Shown here: positions 1-10,529 of the stretch, piece by piece
Layout: every line of letters starts with the position of its first letter
Position numbering within the stretch: the first letter of the stretch is position 1
The notes under the pieces: model-generated
Databases searched by the model: none
Told to the model about the DNA's origin: nothing
Seen by the model: only the letters and a program-made list of their open reading frames with translations
Assembly: GCF_001039355.2 (NCBI RefSeq)
Contig: NW_019774347.1
Location: 147,108-188,801 of the forward strand
DNA: 41,694 bases
Source: Lingula anatina
Taxonomy: Eukaryota > Brachiopoda > Lingulata > Lingulida > Lingulidae
Direction of reading: 5' to 3'
Position numbers and translations under genes: made by a program

Positions 1-336
1 TAAGCATGCCCTGCTGCGAGTCTCTCTTTATATGCCATTGGGTCACTGAAAGTTCCTTACATTCTTGTGCGGCTGAAATTAGGTAGTTGTGTGGTCTGGT
101 ATCAGGCATTTAGCACAGAAGATTGTTTACAGATTCAAGTATCTGTCCACTCCCCCAGTTATTTCAATCATAAAATGTCCTTTCAAATTATTTCACACTA
201 GCGAATCCAGAATCTTTGGTATCAGAAAACTCATTTATAAATATTGCTATAACATATTTAAACACAGTGTGTAAGTCAATACTACAGTATGTTTTGTGGT
301 TTCCCTTGAATAACGTTCCAGTGCGTGGTTTTCTCC
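1..336. other. AT-rich non-coding DNA, no gene seen
   Basis: This stretch lies beyond the candidate poly(A) signal of the minus-strand G-gamma gene. It has one short chance reading frame on the plus strand with no recognisable domain, and no repeat or RNA gene that I can support. Confidence 0.5.
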
Positions 337-342
337 TTTATT
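337..342 (-). terminator. candidate poly(A) signal AATAAA of the G-gamma gene
   Basis: The plus strand reads TTTATT here, which is AATAAA on the minus strand. It is the first canonical hexamer I see after the G-gamma stop codon and would give a 3' UTR of roughly 520 to 550 bases (about 315 to 864). The DNA is AT-rich, so a chance hexamer is possible. Confidence 0.3.
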
Positions 343-864
343 TCATTAATATATCAAAAATTATATCAGTACTTTGAATATTATAAGATTAAAGTCAATG
401 CACTTTGTGAAAAGGAGTATTGAAGACTATTACCTTCACACTTCACATTCACAACTAATGCAGCGTATTATGAGTCATGGGTCGTTTTTTGCAGTGCATA
501 TAATGTCGATAGTTCAACATGAATAGGCCTATGTCGTATATAAAACACCTCTAAAACAGTAGGATAATGTCACCTTTTAAAAATAGCAGACTGTATGAGT
601 AGATCTTTAAGACATAAAATAAAATAATAATTAATAGAACTGTACTGATAAAAAAGTATGACAAAGTTGGGAACCTCAACAGTAAATTTTCAATATGCAT
701 CCGTGCGTCATTCGGAAACGGGATCTGTTATTCTTTCTTTCTTAAACCAGATGGAAGCTGGCTTTCAGTCTATTTATCCTTTCTGGACAGCGCATGCTTA
801 GTTTGTGATTCTATTTCGACACTAAATGCGTCGTTTGTTCAAGGTAATGGCGTCTGCCATGGGA

Positions 865-1083
865 TCATAGAATAACACACGCTTTATTTTTGCCCTTTGC
901 AAATGGGTTTTCTTTCTGGTCAGCAAACCCTGTGATCAGAATGTCGCGTGTTTGGTGCTGGAGACAATGCGCCTTCAATTCCTCAATACATCTAGAAACT
1001 GGCAGCCTCCCTAGACTCGCCTCCAGGCGGAGCTGCTGTACAATGGCCTGCTGCTGCTCCAGCTTTTCTTGCGAGCGCGACAT
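865..1083 (-). CDS. heterotrimeric G-protein gamma subunit
   Basis: This is a complete 72-residue reading frame, the usual size for the family (about 65 to 75). Residues 5 to 25 are rich in Glu, Gln and Leu and fit the N-terminal helix that forms a coiled coil with G-beta. Residues 47 to 61 read DILITGFADQKENPF, with the hallmark NPF at 59-61. The protein ends in CVIL, a CaaX box whose final Leu predicts geranylgeranylation of Cys69, then cleavage and methylation for membrane anchoring. The LITGF segment resembles arthropod G-gamma1 more than vertebrate GNG2. The ATG at 1083 is chosen because it gives family-typical length. A splice acceptor lies just upstream, so this is a terminal exon holding the whole coding region, with at least one upstream exon elsewhere. 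Known role: obligate partner of G-beta, carrying receptor signals to channels and enzymes. Family assignment is firm; the exact paralogue is not. Confidence 0.93.
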   Translation of the reverse strand: MSRSQEKLEQQQAIVQQLRLEASLGRLPVSRCIEELKAHCLQHQTRDILITGFADQKENPFAKGKNKACVIL

Positions 1084-1125
1084 CTGGTAGTGGGGATCCT
1101 GGAGACATACAAGGGATAAATCAAA
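1084..1125 (-). other. 3' splice acceptor of the G-gamma terminal exon
   Basis: Read on the minus strand, a pyrimidine-rich stretch ends in TCTCCAG with the AG at 1100-1099, then 15 exon bases lead to the ATG at 1083. A second CAG lies directly before the ATG (AG at 1085-1084). The first site has the better polypyrimidine tract. The bases between the two acceptors are open in frame, so an upstream coding extension cannot be excluded. Confidence 0.5.
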
Positions 1126-1760
1126 CGATGGCGGTTATATAAAATTCATAAGCACAATGTGTTTTCTTTGTAGGGATTTCTGGAAGGTTCTATTTTCATA
1201 CATAATGAAAGAAATTGTTCCGTTTTGGCGCACTGGCAGTATCAGGTAACTGAGCAGAACCGCTGAATATTCAATTCAAGATACATAACATAAAACGTGA
1301 TTTCCATAGGCCTTTCAGATTATATTTATAATCTGCTGTATGTCTGTAAAGACAAAGGATTTAACACATTGGGCTTAGAAAACCAGAACATTTCAGCGAC
1401 GAAATCAATAGTAGACTCTGTAGCGGGACATAAACATGGCTCATGACGATAATTTCTATAATCAATTCATAAACTGCGCTTTGGCAGATCAGACAGTGTA
1501 TGAAAGCGTCTGTTCATTAAAAAGGTCTACACTGATTTATAGTCATATAAAGACATCCAAGTTACATGAATAGTCACACTATTTCAGATATGATCATTAC
1601 TGTTAGCGCACCTGGGATATTAATAGGGAATGGACCTTAACTTTTCGCAACCCCTCCCCAAATGACGTTTTTTCTACCTCCCTCTCCGAATGAATTTTTT
1701 TTTGCTCGATATTGCTGCATATTACATTAAATAAAGGCCTCAGAACATTTTTACTGGTAC
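1126..1760. other. non-coding DNA, probable G-gamma intron
   Basis: No exon is recognisable. A short segment at about 1224-1270 resembles the 5' end of U4 snRNA (see findings). The rest is AT-rich without clear structure. Confidence 0.4.
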
Positions 1761-1769
1761 GGAGAGATA

Positions 1770-2290
1770 TGTTTTTGAAAGAGGTATGGGGGGTGGGGGT
1801 GGAGTTGGGTTTGTGGTGTAGTACAGGGGGTTTCTGGACCCTTCAACCCCCCCTCCCGTTTCGACCAGCATCACTACATTTAAATCATGTCCCAATTTTT
1901 GTTATGTAGACAATCATCTTACAGAAGGCTCCACTTCATCCTTCCCTGGAAGAAGCCCGTGTCACGGAGGGGTTGGGGGTTGGGTGCAGGGGTGGATCCA
2001 GGATTATTTGAGGGGGGGTCCACTTTTTTCTTAAGAAAACCGGGCCTCGGATGCAATGGCGACCCTTGCCCCCCTTGGTGTGTGGTTCGGTGTTTTGGAG
2101 GGCAAACTTGGCCATTTGGTGCAGTTTAGAACTATGATTCAGCTCTTCAAAATTCTAATATCAAGAGGGGAATACTGGTGTGATTTTTTTCCGGACACCG
2201 AATGGGGGGGGGGGGGGGTCAGGTCCCCCCTGACAGCCCCTAAAATCCGGTCCTGGGGTGGGGGAGGGGAGCACTCACCGCTGCCAAGTG
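1770..2290. repeat. G-rich low-complexity block with runs of G
   Basis: The plus strand is unusually G-rich, with several runs of five or more G, a 15-base G run at 2204-2218, and a four-run quadruplex-type motif at 1969-1992. Reading frames here are translations of low complexity and match no family. It may be a degraded dispersed repeat. Confidence 0.6.
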
Positions 2291-2512
2291 TTGCCCTCGT
2301 CGGCTCATAACCCCAGTCTATCTTCTATCCCTTGTGCACGCCTTGGCCTCCTGTTTCCCTAAACTAATTGATGCTTGTCTGAAATGATATAATGGAATGA
2401 AAATAAATGGGGTACATTTAAAGCACTTGTTTGCACGGAATACATGATGTTTTAACGTTAAGTGATATATCACTGACACAACTTATAGTGCATTCAGTTT
2501 AAGTTGTTACTG

Positions 2513-2736
<224 letters not shown>

Positions 2737-2759
2737 GAGGAATATGTTGCCCTTATTCT

Positions 2760-4780
2760 AGTTTCACCTAAGACCACGCAAATTTGGGCTCCAGCTTGGC
2801 CATGGGTTATACAAGTGGGTCCTCACCCACATCGGGAACCAAACTGATTCCATGATCAAATAAACTTGGACATAGCTGAGAGAATGCTGGCAATAGTGTT
2901 CATTCACTTATCTTTCAGACCAACTTTTTATCTATTAAAAAAAAGCAGATTTTGACTGAGATCAACGATCTGTTTCCTTTAGATGCATATATCACATACA
3001 TCTTCAACGTAAGTACGGACTAACCTTGACGGGGAGTTGACATATTTTAAGTCAACAGAACACCAATCTTAAGAACAGAGTAAGGCTAATAGAAATGTGA
3101 TGGCGCCAGTTATTAATTATAGAAATGGTTGCACTTTGTGAGTGGCAATTAAGTAAATTGTGAATTTAGATAGGATCTCAAGCACCTCATCTACAGGCTT
3201 TAACCGGGAGGTAGAATACTTGCATGTGCGATGTTGACATTCTCGTTAATACGTCAATATATTGTTTATATTCACCGACGTATAACAGAAGTCGAGATAA
3301 ATAGGTTTACCCTGGATTTCACAGCGGTAGTTTAAATTGCAACATAGTCTAGCTTGGCAATGAACATTAGAGGTAGCTTATTTGATTTGAAGAAGGAAAA
3401 CATATATGCGTTTCTCTTCAACTTATGTGCTTTTCGTAATTGACAATACCACTTAGCATTCAGGTAAAAAAACTTGTTCACGAAAAGCGAAACGTCATCA
3501 GACCTAGGCATTTTATCTTTCTCTGCGTGCACCAACATACGGTTTAAAAAGGCGACATGCCATGAACATATGACTTTGTATACCACAGCATTCAATTTTA
3601 CCATTTCTGTCAATGAACACTAATCTGCAGCTTAATAGACATGGGATATTTTTTGTCATTTACTGTACCTTCGTTAAATTAAACCACAAAATCCATTATG
3701 GACGTGTGGCTTCCGCATCATAAATGTGGCCAGTTCATTAAGTTGACGAAAAGAACATCACGTCTGCCTTATTCTCCAACTACATAGGAGCTTAATTGAC
3801 ATGGCTGATGCTATAGCCTCGATCTATCAAACAAGAGTTAGGTTTTTAACAACGCTTGGAATAATGCTTTCTTCTGTTAATATCCATTATCGAATGATAT
3901 TTTTGTTTTACGTTATCTGGTGTTTAAAAATAAAAGCGTAAAATCAAAGGATATATAAAGGTAGAAAGGTTTGTGCTAAGAGATTTAATGGTATCGAATA
4001 CGCTGCTAAACCAAATGCTTTCGCTTTCGTTTTGGTAGTCATTATATACGTTAATAACCATCCCCACGCAGTGTGTGCCACACGCAAAGTGACATTTTGG
4101 ATATTGACAACTTAAGTATGGATGATGATATTATCAGCTATGTACACAAAAGTACAGAGATGTAGTCTCATGAATATATATGAATAAGGTTCTGGAACTT
4201 ATTCAACGGCTTACCGACTAGATGAAGGAATACTTTCACTCATTTGGAAGATATTGCCTGTTTCATATGCGTCACCTTAACCCCAAACGGTGATATCCCA
4301 TGTAAAATAGGTAATACAGCACGTAACTAAACCACATGCCTGATTGTTGAGAGTTCGCATGTGAAAAAAATCTGTTGGTATTTGCCATGGTCACTTACGT
4401 TAAACTAGCCCAGATTTATCTAAATGCAATGAATGGTGCAAGCACTCTTCGTTTCACGGATCTTCGGTTTCTTTACACCGTGTTATTGTAGTATAGCATT
4501 AGCCAAAACCAATATTTTGATATCTCAAGAGTCTTAATGTATCATTTCTAACGACCACACAGTTTACATTCAACAGAGATGATCAAAAAGACTGGGGGCC
4601 ACATTCATATTACCCCTAACAAGGGTCACATACATGTTCACTTTTATTTCTGGCAAAAAGGCATTTTACTTTTTTTCGCAAGAAAAAATAGGAAAGAAAC
4701 ATGGGCTTTTCAAACCATGCCCGCCGTGCACGTCAGCACCGCACACATCATTGTCTCTGTACAAGAGACACTGATGTGTT
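2760..4780. other. non-coding DNA, nothing recognised
   Basis: Only short chance reading frames occur, the longest about 93 codons on the minus strand at 3332-3613 with no recognisable domain or codon bias. I see no repeats or RNA genes. Confidence 0.4.
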
Positions 4781-4828
4781 ACTTCTAAAGCCAAATACTT
4801 CTAAAGCCACGTACTTCTAAAGCCACAC
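4781..4828 (+). repeat. three tandem 16-bp units
   Basis: Three consecutive 16-base units each begin ACTTCTAAAGCCA and differ only in their last three bases. A short hairpin (GTCTCT, five-base loop, AGAGAC) lies just before, at 4753-4769. Confidence 0.9.
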
Positions 4829-6960
4829 TGTGAAACACAAATCCCTGACAGTCATACGACGCCTGCAGGTAGCACATATGGGGTGTCGTTACATTAAAGG
4901 TTCGTCACTCCAAAATGCCACAATTATAAAGGTCCCTTTCTCCGAAAAACCACAATTAAAAATAACTGTTCGTACAATTGCCGTTACCTCGAAACTCCGA
5001 AAAGGGAATGGAAGTGAGCAAGACCTGTTATTGTATGAGACCAATACTTCTAATGGCCACCGGGGGTATGTTTACGGTATTTTGTAGTACCAGATCATCG
5101 TAAAGTTTGTATGGATACTTGGGGAAAACAGCTGAGTAACGGATCAAACGAATAACGCACGACTCTTCAGAACACTGCAGAAAAAGTTAAGAACTCTTTC
5201 AGATACCTTGGCGTTTCAGACTTTTGGACCGGAGTAACGAACATTGAGATTGGCAATTCTAACTAATCTCAGAGAAACGAATCATCGGGGAAAAAGGCCC
5301 CAGCGTTTCGACATACTTCCAGGCTTATTGCATTCAAAAGCCAACGAGATTGATTTCAAAGGGAACAATCCTTTTTCAAATGCATATCATTTCTGGCGAC
5401 ATGCAAAGCAATCTGAGGCGATTTTTTTGTTATCACGCCTTTTCAGCCTCAAAGCACTAAATCCGTAAGGAGTTTCAGATGCAAAGAACATGGAACAAAA
5501 ACCTTTTCAACCTTCGCAAAATGCCTTGGGTACAGTTGCCCCTATCAATTATGTTCAAAGGCTCAGAAACCGGGTATCATTTTGATACGTCAATCGGGAT
5601 TGATAAGCTAATTAAAAGTGAGAGGAGAATCCCTGGAGGCTGTGCATGTTTTTTCCCATTCTTTTTTACTTCCCGTTATACAGTTTCCAGGTTAGTAACC
5701 ACAACGATATATATCATAATATGTATATTTTGGGCTGGTTTGTTTGTTACGCTATGTAAATGTGTTTTGAACCCGTTTGGTTTCAAAAATGAGATGGACA
5801 TGAAACACTGAACCTTGGTGTCCAGTTGTGTAAAAGGGAATATTGTCTACTTTACAATTTCATGCTTGACCATCAGTTTTTTTGTTTTTGTTTTTGTTTT
5901 TTTTTTTTTTGGAAGATACAGGGGTATCTAGGAAAACAAGGTTGCCTTCAACTGGAACGGAACTCAGTGTAAAAATACCCCTTTATTGCCTTGAACATGT
6001 ATCAATAAAATATTGCGACCAACGGCTCATCTCGAAATGATCATATAATTAGATAATAAGCTCACCTGTCATTCTAGAGAGGATGGTTGGGTATATTTAT
6101 TTTAACGTTCCGATAAATTGGAACTTGGCACATAATATGGGGAGTAAAGGCCAATTTTACCCATCAAATCTGGGATCAAATATCTGGGCATGTGAAATGA
6201 AAAAAAAAGGGTTAGAGCTTGGGTTCCATTTAATTTCTACGTGTTATTATCGTAAGTGGTGCACTTAACACAATTAGCCTTATCAAACGGAAATGGCGGT
6301 CTTCTCATGTTTTCTTTGAGTAAGGGTATTAAGGCTCAGCATCCATATGCTGTATTAATTGACACACCATAAAAAACATTACATTTTTGGTAGAAAAAAA
6401 ATAGACATAGCATTTGAAAAACAGTTATTGACAAAATATTGTGGTCTTCTATAGCTGCCTATGTTTTTGTCTGTTCAGCCATGTAAATATACAATTTGGC
6501 AGCATTTTAAAACCGAAATTACTCTTTCTAAGTCAAAATCCTATTTTATGGCCATATTTTGCACATCCATAGATCGAATCTCCAGACAAAATAACAAAAT
6601 TTGAAACAAAAAGGGGAAAAAACCTTGGTGGTATAATCTGAGGAATAAAAATCTACAAATTGCCATCTGCTGAAATAAAACGTCTGGTTCTGTCATAAAT
6701 GCACTCCTGGAGGATTACCTTGCATATCATATGGCTAATTTGGCTTTGCAATAGCAAAATTTACAATACAAATTATTACACAACATCAGCTAAGAAGTAG
6801 GCAATGTCGCCCATAAAAATAATGCTTCCTCTTCGCTATCGCTATCACCGACCGATTTTTGTCAATATACCAATATCTAGATGAAAAACTGGACAAAAAA
6901 GTACCGAACAAAACACATTTCAGAAATACTTTAATGGGATGAGGAGTTGAAAAAAAATGT
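4829..6960. other. non-coding DNA with a T/G-rich tract
   Basis: No gene is recognised. The frame at 5479-5811 (110 codons) has one hydrophobic stretch but no family signature and is probably chance. A tract of T runs separated by single G lies at 5877-5910. Confidence 0.4.
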
Positions 6961-6964
6961 ATTC

Positions 6965-7033
6965 TATAATTTATGCTTATAGGACCAGCAAAGGAGTCAC
7001 ATTTTTTATAATTTAACCTTATAGGACCAGCAA
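6965..7033 (+). repeat. two 27-bp direct repeats
   Basis: Segments 6965-6991 and 7007-7033 match at 25 of 27 positions (shared CTTATAGGACCAGCAA), with a start-to-start spacing of 42 bases. Origin unknown. Confidence 0.85.
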
Positions 7034-10000
7034 TCATCAGGTTTCATCAAAACACCGAACCATTAAACTGCCATTATAACGTCAAGTGTCGAAACAGAGA
7101 AGACACTAACGATGACAAGACGATCGTTAATGGCACCATGGAACCCATGGAACCCTGGGAATCATCCCACGTTTCCCCAGAGCAAGACAATTTAACGGTA
7201 TTTCGCAGACATCAAGATGACACTAAAGACTTCTAGATAGAGCATATCTTAAAGAAACGGCGCTTAAGTACACCCCCGAGGACGCGATGATGTTAAGTCA
7301 ATAGGCGGTTAAGTATCTAGACAAGGCTGGCGTGACCACAGTCCGAGACGCCGGGGATTTGACGAAGACCAAGCTTCAACTGTAATATATTGCCATCGAA
7401 TAGTCATATTATTTATTGGAGATAAAATACTATCAGGAAGATGACATAAGGATCCTTAGTCTGCAATACCAAATACCCCTAGAACACTTTCTTTCTTCCT
7501 GGGTTTGTATGTTTAAACATGACTTTTCTTCATCTCTTTCATCAATAATAGCATTTTCAATGAAGGCCGTTAGGCTTGACCTAATTGTTACCACTAATAA
7601 GTAAAATAAAGTATGCCCCCCAAAAAACTGAAGCAGTATATTTCTTTTTAACATGTTGTACGCATCCCATATACCAAGAGGTCAACGTGCTTACGGTTCT
7701 CATTTTCTTCTCTCAACATTTCCATCCCCCGTTTGATTTGCTTTACTTGATCTATTACCGACAATGTTATGAAGTCCATGCACTAATGTGATAGATGAGT
7801 GAGAAAATTATCTTCCCAAAATTAACCAACTATAATGTATATACTGTTCGTAATTTCCTGCATTAGGTAACGTAATGCAATGTCATTTTTTATTTTCGCT
7901 TAACATTTGTTGCTTTATAATAAGCCTTAGAGTAATCAGTCTAAGAGTTGACGAACCTGTATGTCTTCCTAACATGGTTGTTTAATCAACCCATTTTCAT
8001 TATTGAATTTCATATTAAATCCTGCTAAGTTACGTCGAACTACCACAGGGGTAAACTGGCGTCGTAATTACATTTGCAACAGTCATAACGGTGAAAACGG
8101 ATAACTCAGTTTTAATGCAGTGTATCTGGGATATGAGTTGTTCGAATACCAAACGGAAAAGGTAATTATGTAGAACATACAGGTATGTTATACACTTCAT
8201 CCTTAACCTAGGCCTACATTATTGGCTTTATCTGTTGCATAATGAGGAATTCAGTACATTTCTCGATTCACATATAGATGCCCGCATACAGTACACTGAA
8301 TGTACAATCCCTGTTTTGTTAATAGGACATTTTCAATTCAGGTTTCACGGTTATTGTTAATTGATAAAATGCCTGTCTCCATCATTTCGACAAATGTACA
8401 AGTACATCTTCGGTGTCGTCGTCCAATTCAGCATTATTTATTTCAGGTATTCTTGCACATTTGCCCGTCAATTTGATGTATTAAAGGATATTTGTCATGG
8501 AAACGCTGTTACTGTTATATCGTTGATTGATAATACTTTGGAAAGGAATACAACTAACTACCGTTAGCACGGTTTTGCATTGGAATAAAAGAAAATATGG
8601 TGGGTCAAAGTGTCGCTAAGGCACGAATTAAACACACTTGCATGAATTTAAGCAATGAAAGAGAAAATATAGGTATTTCCATTAAAGGACTATGTATTTT
8701 CCCTAGCTTATATGTGATGCTAATATATTCCACTTCGTGAACTCACTTAAGAAATACAGTTATCTGTCAGTTCCTAAGAAAATCTATTTCTTGCACTGGA
8801 TGTCCCGCCAACAGTGCAACCTGACTAACCCCGGTTTATATCGTAACACTTCACACTCCAAATGAACGCTTTGACACTCCTTATGTTTAATTGATTTACC
8901 TCATCCATATTACAAGGACCGACATATTAATCTATGGCGCGTTCTACCTTATGAGGGACCCACCTTGCAATGAGATAATGGGCTTCTGTCAGCGCTATCG
9001 TAATCACCATACAATGATACATACGTATTGTGTTGTTAACATTGGGCTACATTGAAGTGATGAAGTAGATAAGTAACGGCTGGGCTATAAATCAAGCCCG
9101 TAAAACTGCTTTTGACCATGCTTGGGATTATATTATGTGCAAGAGAATAAGGCACTATAAAAGTACATGCATGGAAATGATACTGTTGTGTAACGACCGG
9201 CAAGGGTTTCGCTTCCAGAGAGACATAATGGCTTATTGCAATTTCTAGCTGAAGATGAAATAAATCAAAGACAAAAAAATTAGTGTGGCAATTGGCATAT
9301 GCGGACACATAAATTGGATATACAGTCAACCGAAGCATTGTTGACCACCTAAGAGCAATTGGCCACCAACAGGCGTTCCACGCCATTAGCTTGAACAGTC
9401 TGGTCATTTGTTGCCTTTTGAAATATTCGCACATCTAATCACACCCTGATATAACCTACCGTCTCGCCAGTAATAACGAACGAGCGATACCGCGGTAACT
9501 AATATGCCTGAATCTCGGAAAACAATTCTGAAACGCATGGCATGTAACGCCATACTTTGCGGTACTGTGTTGCCAATACTACCCGAGTTGACCTGTTGCA
9601 AGAAAAATTGTAGGCTACCAGGCGGAACACCGTTTGCCCATTGATATGGCACGCTGATACCTACCGCTCCAGAGATCAATCTCAATTATAATTTACCTTC
9701 TGACAGGACTTGTAAAAACTCCTGACCTAGGCTGAACTGTACAAAAGAGCAACACCCGTGTAAAACTATATAAAACGCCGACTAAAATATGCGATGCATT
9801 CTCTGAGCTGTTTGTTTGAGTTTTTTGGATGTCAGTGGCTACTAAAGATAAAGGACGTTATCCAAGCGCTTTTCTATCTATGATATGATTCTAATATGAT
9901 TCTTGTTTCAACAAACACTTCGGGTTCTTAAAAAGAAAAAAAAAAAAACGCGGCACATACCAAAATAAGAATGGAGAATTTTACGTGGAGTAAAAAAGTT

Positions 10001-10311
10001 TGACAATGTGCGCTGTTGAACTTCGCGTGGGTAAAACATACAGTAATGTTCTTTGAGGCAGTTCTTGAGGTGTTCGTTTTGTTTATATGTTTCATATTTC
10101 CCATAGCTATTTCTTCAGGGTCAAAGGTCCAGTTCCATTACATCAATAAGACCATTTTAGCCCTGCGCTAAAGTAACATTTTACGTGTTGTGAAAATGTA
10201 ACTGAACAAATGCAATGGCCTAAAGGTAAACGGAGAAAATTAAAGACGTGTATATTCGAGTAAGCCATTCGTAAGCCATTTCAATAAAATCATGGAAAAA
10301 ACCAAGACTAA
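7034..10311. other. non-coding DNA, nothing recognised
   Basis: Several short reading frames occur, including 132 and 93 codons on the minus strand at 9036-9434 and 9404-9685. Neither shows a domain, signal peptide or family motif, and I treat both as chance. One TAGGCCTA octamer lies at 8209. Confidence 0.4.
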
Positions 10312-10526
10312 GACTGCATTCCCACAGATTTTAGATCGATCTATCCCCGTAGGGAGTCTCACTAGATTACTGTCAGCTTAGCCGAATTAAATGTCTGTCC
10401 CGCCCACTAAAAGCTGTAAGGGGGTAATTAACTTCCGAGCGCGCTCGGCTGACAGCAATTTAGCGTGAACCCCCAGGGAGTTAAGTCGATCCACATGGAT
10501 CGATCTAAATCTGTGGGAATGCAGTC
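10312..10526. mobile_element. MITE-like TIR element, family A copy 1 (215 bp)
   Basis: The two ends are inverted repeats of about 30 bases beginning GACTGCATTCCCACAGAT and running inward to GATCGATC. The element is flanked on both sides by TAA (10309-10311 and 10527-10529), a 3-bp target duplication of the kind made by PIF/Harbinger-type transposases. It is too short to encode a transposase. A related shorter copy lies at 39728-39819. Confidence 0.8.
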
Positions 10527-10529
10527 TAA

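Noticed and set aside
1712-2310. Three overlapping Gly/Pro-rich frames
   Set aside because: They follow the G-rich low-complexity block; no domain or consistent frame is present.
9036-9685. Two adjacent minus-strand frames of 132 and 93 codons
   Set aside because: No family motif, overlap in different frames, and no splice context; chance frames are the simpler reading.
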